DNA of 64,000 nucleotides from Pedobacter sp. MC2016-14 (GCF_020991475.1 NZ_JAJMPA010000001.1:1302001-1366000), one strand, 5' to 3'; shown: positions 35,768 through 45,289, counted from the first letter of the stretch. Notes: generated from the sequence alone by a model not told the origin. A program made the numbers and translations.

Positions 35768-36982
35768 ATGGGAACTCATAATTATAATTTAAGTGAGCAG
35801 TTTGAGTTTACAGGAAAAGCGAAAACTTTGAGTGTAATCGGTATCGTTATTGGTATCGCCGCTATTGCTTATGGTTTTTCTGTTCATGAAACGCATGAGC
35901 GGACTTTCGCTAACTTGTTACTGATGGCATATTACTTTGCCTGTGTGTGCATGTCTGGTGCTTTTTTCCTGGCTGTTCAGTTTGTAGCTCAGGCTGGTTG
36001 GTCGGCCTCTATTTTACGTGTGCCGCAAGCAATGGCTAAAGCCTTACCGGTTGCTGTTATTATCCTGATTGTTGTAATGGGCTTAGGTCTGTATACACAC
36101 AATTTATACCACCACTGGAATGAGGAAGGGTTAACTAATCCTGCTAGTGCTAACTATGATAAGATCATTGATGGTAAATCTGCATTCTTGAATGTGCCAT
36201 TTTTTATGGGCAGACAGGTTGTATTTTTAGCCATCTATAGTTTCTTCGCTTTATTATTAGGCAAATTGTCTAACAATGAAGATTTAGAAGGTGGTTTGAA
36301 CTCTTACAGAAAGAGCTTTAAATATTCATGTATATTTTTAGTGATCTACGGTTTTACTACGCCAATCTTTGCCTTTGATACCGTGATGTCTTTAGAGGCG
36401 CACTGGTTCTCTACCATGTTTGGTTGGTATAATTTTGCTGCCATGTGGGTAAGCAGTTTATCTATTATTGCTTTGATCTTAATTCTCTTGAAGAAATCAG
36501 GTTATATGCCATGGGTAAACAAAAGCCATTTCCACAATCTTGGTCAGTTTATCTTCGGATTTTCAATTTTCTGGACTTATGTATGGTTCTGTCAGTTTTT
36601 ATTGATTTACTATGCAAACATGCCGGAAGAGACCGTATACTTTTACAAACGTTTTGATTATTATAAATTCTGGTTCTATTTGAACCTTGTATTGAACTTC
36701 TTAACGCCATTGTTATTATTGATGGACAGGGACAATAAGAGAAGTGAGAATAAACTGATGGTAGTTTGTATCATTCTTTTATGCGGTCACTGGGTGGATT
36801 ATTACCAGATGATTATGCCTGGAACTGTAGAGGAACACAATGGTTTTGGAATTATTGAGGTTGGAACTGCCTTAGGTTTTGTAGGTTTGTTTACCTTTAC
36901 TGTGTTAAGTGCATTGAGTAAGAAACCACTGGTGGCCAAAAACCACCCGTTATTACAGGAAAGTTTAAATCATCACCTATAA
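35768..36982 (+). CDS. actF: Alternative complex III subunit ActF (second NrfD-like membrane protein)
   Basis: A 404-residue polytopic protein, NrfD-like and related to ActC but shorter. Conserved pieces are GRQVVFLAIYSFFALLLG, FDTVMSLEAHWFSTMFGWYN, FIFGFSIFWTYVWFCQFLLI and CGHWVDYYQMIMPG, which are familiar from Bacteroidota quinol:cytochrome c oxidoreductase subunits. It may form a proton path; no cofactors are expected. The coxB gene follows after 62 bases. Confidence 0.94.
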   Translation: MGTHNYNLSEQFEFTGKAKTLSVIGIVIGIAAIAYGFSVHETHERTFANLLLMAYYFACVCMSGAFFLAVQFVAQAGWSASILRVPQAMAKALPVAVIILIVVMGLGLYTHNLYHHWNEEGLTNPASANYDKIIDGKSAFLNVPFFMGRQVVFLAIYSFFALLLGKLSNNEDLEGGLNSYRKSFKYSCIFLVIYGFTTPIFAFDTVMSLEAHWFSTMFGWYNFAAMWVSSLSIIALILILLKKSGYMPWVNKSHFHNLGQFIFGFSIFWTYVWFCQFLLIYYANMPEETVYFYKRFDYYKFWFYLNLVLNFLTPLLLLMDRDNKRSENKLMVVCIILLCGHWVDYYQMIMPGTVEEHNGFGIIEVGTALGFVGLFTFTVLSALSKKPLVAKNHPLLQESLNHHL

Positions 36983-37044
36983 CAGGTGGTTTAAGTATAT
37001 AAGTTAACAGGATAGTAGAAGTACAGAGTACTACTTTTAAGAAG

Positions 37045-38307
37045 ATGAGTTTAAGAAAATTTATAAGTAATAAGACCATGGCTGCCCTGGCAGTGCTAAT
37101 GACTGCTTTCGCAGGCACCAGTGCATTTGCTCAGGAGGCTGCTGCAGGGGCCGCTGCCACTGCTAAACCAGTTGTAGATATGGCAGCGATCTATAAATCG
37201 GCTATATTTTATGCCCTGCTTTTTTTAACACTTTGCTTGTTTATAGCAATTGTTGGTAAAGCACTAAGGGTATATGAACTGACACGTGAGGCGCAGGATA
37301 AACCGATGGGCATCAATTGGAATGCGGTGAATGGTACTTTATTCGCACTGTTCCTTATTGTAGGTTTATATGGTGTGTATTGGGAATATACGGTTCATGG
37401 TAAAATGATCCTTCCTGATGCGGCATCTGAGCATGGTGTTAAAATTGACCAGATGTTTAACATCACGTTGATTTTGACCACTATTGTTTTTATTGCTACG
37501 CACATTGTACTCTTCTTATTTAGCTTCTTTTATAAAAGCAATGGTGTAAGAAAAGCATACTACTATCCGCATAACAATGCTTTAGAGCGAATCTGGACAA
37601 TTGTTCCGGCTTTAGTACTTACCGTATTGGTATTAATGGGTTTCTTAACCTGGAGATCAATTTTCTTCAAAATTGAAGATCCTAACAATAAACCTTTGAG
37701 TGTGGAGATTACTTCGCAGCAATTTGCATGGACAATCCGTTACGCTGGTGCTGATGGGGTAGTTGGTAAAAAGAACTATAAACTGATTACTGGTATCAAT
37801 ACTTTAGGTATAGATTTTAAAGATAAAAACACGCTGGACGATTTACAGGCTGATGAATTGGTATTGCCCGTGGGTAAACCTGTAAGATTGATCTTGAACA
37901 GTAAGGATGTTATTCACAGTTTTTACATGCCACACTTCAGGGTTCAGTTGAATACTGTTCCTGGTATGTTTTCTAACTTTGAATTTACGCCTACAGTAAC
38001 TACTGCTGATATGCAGGTTAAAACTAACGACCCGGCATTTAAGTATTTGTTTTATTGCTCTAAGATCTGTGGATCTGGTCACTATAACATGCAAAAAACT
38101 GTTAGAATTGTAACTCAGGAAGAATACAATGCCTGGATTGCCAAGCAAGTTCCTTTTATCAATAATGATTTGAGGAAAGCTTTCAATCTTCCATTGGTAG
38201 CAGATCCTGCTGCTGCAACTGAAACTGCGGCTCCGGCAGATACTACTGCTAAACCTGCTGCAGCTACTTCGGATATTGCAATGAATACACCGGCTCTAAA
38301 AAAATAA
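37045..38307 (+). CDS. coxB: Cytochrome c oxidase subunit II
   Basis: A 420-residue protein with a signal peptide (ends near AFAQ), two main transmembrane helices (VFIATHIVLFLFSFFY, IVPALVLTVLVLMGFLTW) and an extra earlier helix. The CuA domain begins with VEITSQQFAWTIRYAG and binds copper through HSFYMPHFRVQ and YCSKICGSGHYNM (about 336-348), with both Cys and the His/Met ligands present. The Ala/Thr-rich C-terminal tail after about 390 has no cofactor. It takes electrons from the alternative complex III cytochromes. Confidence 0.96.
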   Translation: MSLRKFISNKTMAALAVLMTAFAGTSAFAQEAAAGAAATAKPVVDMAAIYKSAIFYALLFLTLCLFIAIVGKALRVYELTREAQDKPMGINWNAVNGTLFALFLIVGLYGVYWEYTVHGKMILPDAASEHGVKIDQMFNITLILTTIVFIATHIVLFLFSFFYKSNGVRKAYYYPHNNALERIWTIVPALVLTVLVLMGFLTWRSIFFKIEDPNNKPLSVEITSQQFAWTIRYAGADGVVGKKNYKLITGINTLGIDFKDKNTLDDLQADELVLPVGKPVRLILNSKDVIHSFYMPHFRVQLNTVPGMFSNFEFTPTVTTADMQVKTNDPAFKYLFYCSKICGSGHYNMQKTVRIVTQEEYNAWIAKQVPFINNDLRKAFNLPLVADPAAATETAAPADTTAKPAAATSDIAMNTPALKK

Positions 38308-38328
38308 TTATACTGGAATAAGCGCATT

Positions 38329-40230
38329 ATGTCAACTATAACATTACACGATACACTTCACCACGATGGCCATGATGATCATTCACATGGGCATCACAAG
38401 GAAACTTTTCTAACTAAATATGTATTTAGCCAGGATCACAAGATGATTGCGAAGCAATTTTTGATCACTGGTATCATCATGGCTGTAATAGCAATGGGAT
38501 TATCTATCCTGTTCCGTATTCAGCTTGCATGGCCTGACAAAAGCTTTCCTTTGTTGGAAAGTCTGCTTGGTAAATGGGCTGAGGGCGGTCGTATAAAACC
38601 GGATTTCTACCTTGCCCTGGTAACCATTCACGGTACCATCATGGTATTCTTTGTACTAACCGCAGGATTGAGTGGTACATTTAGTAATTTACTGATTCCA
38701 CTTCAAATTGGTGCCAGAGATATGGCCTCGCCATTTTTAAACATGCTGTCTTACTGGTTTTTCCTTACAGCCTGTGTAATTATGATGAGCTCTTTCTTCA
38801 TTCAAACTGGCCCTGCCAGTGCTGGATGGACCATTTATCCTCCACTATCAGCCTTGCCAACTGCCATTCCGGGTTCTGGACTGGGTATGACTTTATGGTT
38901 GGTGAGTATGGTTTGTTTTGTTGCGTCATCTTTAATGGGTGGTATCAACTATGTGAGTACCATTTTAAACATGCGTACTAAAGGAATGGACCTTTGGAAA
39001 ATGCCATTGACTATTTGGGCACTGTTTTTAACTGCTATTTTAGGTATTTTATCTTTCCCTGTATTGGTTGCAGGTGTGGTATTGTTGATATTTGACAGAA
39101 GTTTCGGTACAAGTTTCTACTTGTCTGATATTGTTATTGGTACTCAGGTAATGCCTAACGAAGGTGGATCTCCAATTTTATGGCAACATTTATTCTGGTT
39201 CCTTGGTCACCCGGAGGTTTATATTGTAATTATGCCTGCTTTGGGTATTTCATCTGAGGTAATTTCGGTAAATGCACGTAAACCGATCTTTGGTTACCAT
39301 GCCATGATTTATTCATTAATTGGTATTACTGTACTGTCGTTTATTGTATGGGGTCACCATATGTTTGTAACTGGTATGAACCCATTATTGGGTGGTGTAT
39401 TTATGATTACAACGTTGATTATTGCTGTACCTTCTGCGGTTAAGACTTTCAATTATCTTGCTACTTTGTGGAGAGGTAACATCAGGTTTACACCAGCGAT
39501 GCTTTTTGCTATCGGTTTGGTATCTTTCTTTATCTCTGGTGGTTTAACCGGTATATTTTTAGGTAACGCATCCCTGGATATTAACTTACATGATACTTAC
39601 TTTGTAGTAGCTCACTTCCACCTTGTAATGGGATCTGCTGCGATTTTTGGTATGCTTGCTGGTGTTTACCACTGGTATCCTAAAATGTTTGGTCGTATGA
39701 TGAATGCGAAATTAGGTTACCTGCATTTTTGGTTGACTTTTATTTGTGCATATCTGGTATTCTTCCCACTTCACTTTTTGGGTCTTGATGGGGTTCCACG
39801 TCGTTATTATGCATTTACTGAATTTGAGTTTATGCAAAAATGGATGACTGTAAACGTATTGGTAACCTGGGCTGCTGTTGTTGCTGCCCTGGCACAAGTT
39901 GCTTTCCTTTGGAATTTCTTTTATTCAATATTTAAAGGTAAAAAAGCACCTCAGAATCCTTGGGAAGCTAATACTTTAGAATGGACTACTCCTGTTGAGC
40001 ATTTACACGGTAACTGGCCGGGTGAAATTCCTACAGTATATCGTTGGCCATATGACTACAGTAAGCCAGGTGCTACTGAAGATTTTATTCCTCAAACCAT
40101 TCCTTTTTCAGAAACAATGAGCTCTAATATGCCACATGATTTTGAAGGAAATGCTGAATCTGAGCGTATCCAGAAAGAGTGGTCCGACAGAGAAGCTGCA
40201 GCTATCGCAGCGGCTGAAAAGAACAAATAA
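38329..40230 (+). CDS. coxA: Cytochrome c oxidase subunit I
   Basis: A 633-residue catalytic subunit. The N-terminus is His/Asp-rich (HHDGHDDHSHGHH). Ligands are visible: VTIHGTIMVFF (heme a), GHPEVYIVIMPA (CuB His, cross-linked Tyr and the A1-family Glu), VWGHHMFVTGM (CuB), and DTYFVVAHFHLVMG (heme a3 and heme a). It reduces oxygen to water and pumps protons. The Glu of GHPEV puts it in the A1 group of heme-copper oxidases. A hairpin terminator follows directly. Confidence 0.97.
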   Translation: MSTITLHDTLHHDGHDDHSHGHHKETFLTKYVFSQDHKMIAKQFLITGIIMAVIAMGLSILFRIQLAWPDKSFPLLESLLGKWAEGGRIKPDFYLALVTIHGTIMVFFVLTAGLSGTFSNLLIPLQIGARDMASPFLNMLSYWFFLTACVIMMSSFFIQTGPASAGWTIYPPLSALPTAIPGSGLGMTLWLVSMVCFVASSLMGGINYVSTILNMRTKGMDLWKMPLTIWALFLTAILGILSFPVLVAGVVLLIFDRSFGTSFYLSDIVIGTQVMPNEGGSPILWQHLFWFLGHPEVYIVIMPALGISSEVISVNARKPIFGYHAMIYSLIGITVLSFIVWGHHMFVTGMNPLLGGVFMITTLIIAVPSAVKTFNYLATLWRGNIRFTPAMLFAIGLVSFFISGGLTGIFLGNASLDINLHDTYFVVAHFHLVMGSAAIFGMLAGVYHWYPKMFGRMMNAKLGYLHFWLTFICAYLVFFPLHFLGLDGVPRRYYAFTEFEFMQKWMTVNVLVTWAAVVAALAQVAFLWNFFYSIFKGKKAPQNPWEANTLEWTTPVEHLHGNWPGEIPTVYRWPYDYSKPGATEDFIPQTIPFSETMSSNMPHDFEGNAESERIQKEWSDREAAAIAAAEKNK

Positions 40231-40258
40231 TAATTGACGTATTCGTCTAAAATATATA

Positions 40259-40307
40259 ATGAGGTTATCTGCCCGGTTTATGTAGCCTGCAGATGCCTCA
40301 TTTTTTT
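40259..40307 (+). terminator. Hairpin terminator between coxA and ctaA
   Basis: Stem ATGAGG-tt-ATCTGC pairs with GCAGAT-g-CCTCAT around a 16-base loop and is followed by a run of seven T. It stands 29 bases after coxA and 16 bases before ctaA. Confidence 0.8.
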
Positions 40308-40323
40308 GTAATCCTATTAACTA

Positions 40324-41382
40324 ATGGTTTCTACAGCTGAGCATCGGTTTATCAAGCTTAACCTTATTACCATCATTGCTACTTTAGTACTTATCCTTGC
40401 GGGTGGAATTGTACGTAGCACTGGTTCTGGTATGGGTTGTCCTGATTGGCCTAAATGTTTTGACCAATATATTCCTCCAACAGACATCAGTCAATTGCCT
40501 GAGGGATATAAGGAGAAGTATGTAGCTGGCAGACTGGCAAAGAATGCTAAGTTTGCTAAACTCTTGGATAAAATGGGTAAAAATGATCTGGCAGAAAGGA
40601 TCCGTCATGATGAAAGTATCACTGTTCCGGAAGAGTTTAATGTTGCAAAAACATGGACTGAATATGTGAACAGGCTTACTGGTGCATTAACCGGTTTTTT
40701 GCTGCTCGCATTAACAGTTCTTTCTTTTGCTTATCGTAAAAAGGCAAGTCGTATTATTACCTTGAGTTTTCTGAACATTATTGTTGTTGGTTTTCAGGCC
40801 TGGCTGGGCTCAATTGTAGTATCAACTAATTTATTGGCCTGGATTGTAACGGTACATATGCTGCTTGCATTGGTTATGCTGGCCATTCTGGTTTATACGT
40901 ATAATTATGCGAAAACACTGGGCAGGGAAGATGTTGTGGTGATTTCACGTCTCGTTTGGCTAAGAGTGCTGATTGTAGTGACAATCCTTGCGGGAGTATT
41001 GCAGGTTATTCTTGGAACTGAGGTTCGGGAAACGATTGATGTGATTGCTAAAGCGGCATTGTCTGTTAGGGCAGACTGGGTTGATAAAGTTGGCAGTGTT
41101 TTTATTTTTCATCGCGATATGGCGATTTTGGTCGCGATATTAAATGTGATGGTTTATAAGGTTGTCATGGATAAATTTGGTGGTAGGGCTACAGAACTTA
41201 GGGTAGGTAATGCAGTACTATTAGTTTTGTTAATTCAAATTGTTACTGGTGTAATATTAGCTAACTTTGCACTTCCGCCTTATGCGCAGGCCTTACATAT
41301 TTTATTTTCTACCGTGTTATTTACCTTGCAGTACTATTTGTATTTGCTGGTATATAATGCAAATAGTTACAGACAGCATTAA
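40324..41382 (+). CDS. ctaA: Heme A synthase
   Basis: A 352-residue membrane protein of the COX15/CtaA family with eight transmembrane helices. It oxidises the C8 methyl of heme O to give heme A for CoxA. Key pieces are LAGGIVRSTGSGMGCPDWPKC (paired Cys in GCPDWPKC), RLTGALTGFLLL, VVSTNLLAWIVTVHMLLAL and HRDMAILVAIL with heme-ligand His residues. The gene is separated from coxA by a terminator and followed by ctaB after 12 bases. Confidence 0.94.
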   Translation: MVSTAEHRFIKLNLITIIATLVLILAGGIVRSTGSGMGCPDWPKCFDQYIPPTDISQLPEGYKEKYVAGRLAKNAKFAKLLDKMGKNDLAERIRHDESITVPEEFNVAKTWTEYVNRLTGALTGFLLLALTVLSFAYRKKASRIITLSFLNIIVVGFQAWLGSIVVSTNLLAWIVTVHMLLALVMLAILVYTYNYAKTLGREDVVVISRLVWLRVLIVVTILAGVLQVILGTEVRETIDVIAKAALSVRADWVDKVGSVFIFHRDMAILVAILNVMVYKVVMDKFGGRATELRVGNAVLLVLLIQIVTGVILANFALPPYAQALHILFSTVLFTLQYYLYLLVYNANSYRQH

Positions 41383-41394
41383 AAGACATATAAT

Positions 41395-42282
41395 TTGAAA
41401 AACTTTTTAGCAGACTTCTCTAAACTTATCAAATTCCGGCTTACTTTTCTGGTCGTGTTTTCTGCGTCTATTTCTTTTTTAATTGGCTCCAAGGTCCAGA
41501 TTGCAAATGGGGTTGAAACAGAGATCAACTGGTTAAACTGGCTTATTCTGATTGCCGGCGGATTTCTGGTAACAGCAGCAGCCAATTGTTTTAATGAAGT
41601 TATTGAGGTTGATCTGGACAGGTTAATGACCCGGACTAAAGAACGCCCAATGCCAGCTGGACGTATGACTACTGGTCAGGGATTGGTTTCTGGTTTGGTG
41701 ATGGGGATGCTTGGTACTTTTTTGTTGGGCAAGCTAAATATAGAAACAGGCTTATTGTCTGTATTTTCTATTCTGCTGTATGCATTTGCCTATACCCCGT
41801 TGAAGAGAAAATCACCCATTGCGGTATTTGTAGGTGCAATTCCAGGTGCCTTGCCTCCTTTAATTGGATATGTTGCGGCACATGGCAAGATCGATCAAAT
41901 TGCTGTAATTTTATTTTTGGTACAGTTTGCCTGGCAGTTTCCTCATTTTTGGTCTATTGCCTGGGTATTGGATGATGATTATAAATTAGCTGGTTTTAGA
42001 CTATTGCCTACTACCAAACGAGATAAGATTAGCGCAATAGTTGTTTTTGTAACGGCGTTAATTTTAATTCCGGTGAGTTTGCTTCCTACTTTTTACGGAT
42101 TTGGGGGCTACTATATTGCCGGGGTATCTATCATTGGAGGCGTAATATTTGCCTGGCTTTCTTTGAAGCTGGTCATAGATATGGATTTATCTAGTGCACG
42201 TAAGGTAATGTTTTGCTCATTTTTTTACTTGCCGGCAGTGCAACTGGTGTTATTATTTGATTTTTTTCCTAAACAGTTTTAA
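41395..42282 (+). CDS. ctaB: Protoheme IX farnesyltransferase (heme O synthase)
   Basis: A 295-residue UbiA-family prenyltransferase that attaches farnesyl to heme B to make heme O. The Asp-rich prenyl-diphosphate motif is in NCFNEVIEVDLDRLMTRTKE, and the second motif in DDDYKLAGFRLLP. The start is TTG at 41395 followed by KNFLADFSKLIKFRLTF, a typical N-terminus. It runs with ctaA in one unit and supplies its substrate. Confidence 0.95.
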   Translation: MKNFLADFSKLIKFRLTFLVVFSASISFLIGSKVQIANGVETEINWLNWLILIAGGFLVTAAANCFNEVIEVDLDRLMTRTKERPMPAGRMTTGQGLVSGLVMGMLGTFLLGKLNIETGLLSVFSILLYAFAYTPLKRKSPIAVFVGAIPGALPPLIGYVAAHGKIDQIAVILFLVQFAWQFPHFWSIAWVLDDDYKLAGFRLLPTTKRDKISAIVVFVTALILIPVSLLPTFYGFGGYYIAGVSIIGGVIFAWLSLKLVIDMDLSSARKVMFCSFFYLPAVQLVLLFDFFPKQF

Positions 42283-42284
42283 TT

Positions 42285-42863
42285 ATGGTACATACTTTAA
42301 AAGAAGAAGATATTAAATTGGATTACAGACCTCAGAAGTTTATCATCTGGTTATTTGTAGTGAGTTCAACCATCATGTTTGGTGGTTTTACAAGTTATTA
42401 TATTGTATTTGCCGCTTCTAAGGGTAAAGGTCATGGATTAGTTCTTCCTGATCTCTTCATATACAGCACTGTGGTATTGGTATTGAGTAGTATTTTCTTA
42501 TTTCTTGCTGCAAGGCAGTTGAGGATTGGAAATATAGCCAGACAAAGGATGTTTTTATGGCTTACTTTAGGGTTGGGAATTGCTTTTGGTTATTTGCAGG
42601 TAGATGCATGGTCGTCAATGGTTAATTCTGGTGCTGTGCTCATCAACAATAACGCTGCTATTTCATTGATTTATATCGTATCAGGAATGCACTTGCTGCA
42701 CATTTTAGCAGGTCTTTGTCTTGTTGGCTCAAACTTATTTGGTACTTATCAAAATATTTCCATCGAAAAACGCCAGTACAGGATGGATATTGCTGCAATT
42801 TTCTGGCATTTTATAGATATATTGTGGATATATCTTTATGTTTTTTTACTTTTGAACAGTTAG
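42285..42863 (+). CDS. Cytochrome c oxidase subunit III-like protein (first copy)
   Basis: A 192-residue membrane protein of the heme-copper oxidase subunit III family, with about five helices. Motifs: WLFVVSSTIMFGGFTSYYIV, SGMHLLHILAGLCLVG and the closing IFWHFIDILWIYLYVFL. It starts 2 bases after ctaB. Two subunit III genes in tandem are usual in Bacteroidota cox operons; the short one may take the place of part of the larger. Confidence 0.92.
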   Translation: MVHTLKEEDIKLDYRPQKFIIWLFVVSSTIMFGGFTSYYIVFAASKGKGHGLVLPDLFIYSTVVLVLSSIFLFLAARQLRIGNIARQRMFLWLTLGLGIAFGYLQVDAWSSMVNSGAVLINNNAAISLIYIVSGMHLLHILAGLCLVGSNLFGTYQNISIEKRQYRMDIAAIFWHFIDILWIYLYVFLLLNS

Positions 42864-42890
42864 AATTTTAACAACCTATTACAATTTAAA

Positions 42891-43598
42891 ATGGATTCAT
42901 TATCACAATTAGATCAGGTAAAAACTACTCCATGGAGCGGTGGTCGCTCACCATGGTCAGTAGAGTATGGTAAAATCATGATGTGGTTTTTCTTACTATC
43001 AGATGCCTTTACGTTTTCCTCTCTATTGGTTTACTACGGCGCTCAGCGTTTTACAAAATTTACATGGCCTGATCCTGATTTGGTTTTTCAGTCTATTCCA
43101 GGTATTATGGACCATGGAGCACCCTTGGTATTTGTTGGTATAATGACCTTTATTTTGATCATGAGCTCTGTAACGATGGTATTGGCTGTTGAAGCTGGTC
43201 ACAGACGCGCTAAAAGCGAAGTGGTTTGGTGGATGGTAGCTACTGTAATAGGTGGATTTATGTTTCTTGGCTGCCAGGCTTTAGAATGGACGCATTTACA
43301 CCATGAAGGATTCTGGTGGGGTTCTATTCCGGGTCCGGAAGAATTGAAACATTTCTTTGATGGTCCGGTATCGGAAATTGCTGCTTTGCAATTTGCTAAC
43401 TTGTTTTTTACCATCACTGGTTTTCACGGTTTCCACGTATTTAGTGGTGTGTTGATCAATATCATCATTTTGATTATGACCATTAATGGTGTTTTTGAGA
43501 AACGCGGACATTACCTTATGGTGGAGAAAGTTGGTTTATACTGGCACTTTGTTGATTTGGTTTGGGTATTCGTATTTACCTTCTTCTATTTAGTTTAA
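42891..43598 (+). CDS. Cytochrome c oxidase subunit III (second copy)
   Basis: A 235-residue subunit III protein. Motifs are WFFLLSDAFTFSSLLVYYG, MLGCQALEWTHL-like segment (seen as FLGCQALEWTHLHHEGFWWG), FHGFHVFSGVLINI and VGLYWHFVDLVWVFVFTFFY. It stabilises the oxidase core and the proton path of subunit I. It sits 27 bases after the first copy. Confidence 0.93.
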   Translation: MDSLSQLDQVKTTPWSGGRSPWSVEYGKIMMWFFLLSDAFTFSSLLVYYGAQRFTKFTWPDPDLVFQSIPGIMDHGAPLVFVGIMTFILIMSSVTMVLAVEAGHRRAKSEVVWWMVATVIGGFMFLGCQALEWTHLHHEGFWWGSIPGPEELKHFFDGPVSEIAALQFANLFFTITGFHGFHVFSGVLINIIILIMTINGVFEKRGHYLMVEKVGLYWHFVDLVWVFVFTFFYLV

Positions 43599-43617
43599 TT
43601 TTTAAAATCAAAATATT

Positions 43618-43968
43618 ATGTCAGAGCACATACATACAGAGGAGCATGCACACGATGAGCATGCTGGCTTAAGCAAGAAAAAAATATGGCAGGTGTTTGC
43701 TATTCTTTTAGCAATAACCGTAGTGGAGTTTATCATTGCCTTGGTTATACTACCTGGTAAACCGCAACTTCAGCATGCTGGTAACATTGTTTATATCGCT
43801 TTAACACTTTTAAAGGCATTTTACATTGTTGCTTATTTTATGCACTTAAAATATGAGAAACTTGGACTTCAACTTTCATTGAGTGTTTCTTTTATTTTCA
43901 TTTTGTACTTTATTACGCTGATGTTAATTGAGGGTGGCTACCTTCATTTACATATGCCGTTCCAATAA
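43618..43968 (+). CDS. Cytochrome c oxidase subunit IV-like protein
   Basis: A 116-residue membrane protein of the prokaryotic COX4 family. It has a His-rich N-terminus (HIHTEEHAHDEHAG) and three helices, with LTLLKAFYIVAYFMHLKYE typical of the family. A small accessory subunit. Its last base overlaps the first base of the SCO-like gene. Confidence 0.9.
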   Translation: MSEHIHTEEHAHDEHAGLSKKKIWQVFAILLAITVVEFIIALVILPGKPQLQHAGNIVYIALTLLKAFYIVAYFMHLKYEKLGLQLSLSVSFIFILYFITLMLIEGGYLHLHMPFQ

Positions 43969-44636
43969 TGAATTCTACTTCTTTAAAAAAGATATTAATC
44001 CTGGTCACCATTTTAGCGGTACCAGGATTTTTATATTATTTACTTCAGGAAAAGGGAAAAAACAGGTATAAACCACTTCCTTATTTTGGACCTAAAGTAC
44101 CAGCAAAGACTTTTCATACCTTTCACGGCGAGAAAATTCAGGATACCATTTATCATCAGGTAGCCAACTTTAAATTGATTAATCAGCACGCGGATACGGT
44201 TGGTTTTGAAGCTTATCAGGGGAAAATAATTGTACTAAATCTTTTTAGTGCAAAAACGGGATCTGAATTTATCAGCAAGGCGGTAAAAGCGTTTGAAACT
44301 ACCTATGGTAAAAACAGGATGATCAGTTTTGTGAGCCTGACCAGCGATCCTGCTCATGATACACCCGAAGTACTGACTACTTATGCTGCAAAATTGAATG
44401 CAGAACCGGGCAAGTGGGACTTTTTAACGGGCGATAGTATTGAAGTTTATAGTTTGATGAAGAAAGAACTTCGCCTTGATCCTAACAGTAATTTACTTGT
44501 TTTGCTGGATCCACAGCATCATATCCGTGGTTACTATGATGTAACCCGTCAGGAAAACCTCTCACAATTAGATGATGAAATTAAAGTACTCATCACTGAA
44601 GAATTAAGAAAGATAACTGCTAAAGACGGGAGATAA
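43968..44636 (+). CDS. SCO1/SenC-like protein without cysteines
   Basis: A 222-residue protein with an N-terminal membrane anchor (ILILVTILAVPGFLYYLLQ) and a thioredoxin-like domain: LPYFGPKV, GKIIVLNLFSAKTGSEF, FVSLTSDPAHDTPEVL, VLLDPQHHIRGYYDVT. The order of these pieces and the place in a cox operon match SCO copper chaperones for CuA. But the copper site CxxxC is replaced (NLFSAKTGS where FTTCPxxCP is expected) and there is no Cys in the whole protein. It therefore cannot bind copper in the known manner. Confidence 0.8.
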   Translation: MNSTSLKKILILVTILAVPGFLYYLLQEKGKNRYKPLPYFGPKVPAKTFHTFHGEKIQDTIYHQVANFKLINQHADTVGFEAYQGKIIVLNLFSAKTGSEFISKAVKAFETTYGKNRMISFVSLTSDPAHDTPEVLTTYAAKLNAEPGKWDFLTGDSIEVYSLMKKELRLDPNSNLLVLLDPQHHIRGYYDVTRQENLSQLDDEIKVLITEELRKITAKDGR

Positions 44637-44644
44637 CCGTTAAC

Positions 44645-45196
44645 ATGATTATGAATGACCAAACTCCAATAGAGAAAAAATATAATAAATGGATTATCTT
44701 GCTGTCTGTGGTAATACCTGTTGCCGTAGCGGTACTGTTTATGGTAAAATTGAAAGACCTGGGCTTTGATGTGAGCCCTCTTCCATTTTTACCACCAATA
44801 TATGCCACCATCAATGGTATTACAGCTGTTTTGCTGGTCATAGCCGTGAATGCGATTAAGAATGGTAAAGTACAGTTGCACCAGCTTTTAATGAAATGCG
44901 CCATCGGTTGTTCATTGCTTTTTTTGGTGATGTATATTGCCTATCATATGACAACACCATCTACCAAATTTGGAGGTGAGGGTGCTGTTAAATATGTTTA
45001 CTATTTCATTTTGATTACCCATATTCTATTGTCTATTGCTACCATCCCTTTTGTATTGGTTACCTACGTTAGGGCATTGGCGGAGCGATTTGACCGTCAC
45101 AGAAAGATTGCAAGGATAACCTTTCCACTTTGGCTTTATGTGGCCGTTACTGGCGTAATTGTTTACCTAATGATCTCTCCTTACTACAGTTTCTAG
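44645..45196 (+). CDS. DUF420-domain membrane protein (CtaM-like)
   Basis: A 183-residue protein with five or so helices. The DUF420 core reads PPIYATINGITAVLLVIA, then LHQLLMKCAIGCSLLFLVMY and THILLSIATIPFVLVTYVRA; paired His residues lie in or near helices. DUF420 proteins (CtaM/YozB type) help assemble cytochrome c oxidase in Gram-positive bacteria. Its position at the end of the cox operon fits. A start 6 bases later (second Met) is equally possible. Confidence 0.88.
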   Translation: MIMNDQTPIEKKYNKWIILLSVVIPVAVAVLFMVKLKDLGFDVSPLPFLPPIYATINGITAVLLVIAVNAIKNGKVQLHQLLMKCAIGCSLLFLVMYIAYHMTTPSTKFGGEGAVKYVYYFILITHILLSIATIPFVLVTYVRALAERFDRHRKIARITFPLWLYVAVTGVIVYLMISPYYSF

Positions 45197-45271
45197 GTTT
45201 ACTAACAGACATTGGCCTGTTTATTGTTAAAATATTTTGATTCTTTGATAGTTATTGAGAATTGCTTGAAA

Positions 45272-45289
45272 AAATAAGTTAACTTATTT
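45272..45289. promoter_or_regulatory. 18-bp perfect palindrome upstream of the second ECF sigma gene
   Basis: AAATAAGTTAACTTATTT, about 60 bases before the sigma ATG and in the gap after the cox operon. It could be an operator. It is AT-rich, so chance is possible. Confidence 0.4.
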
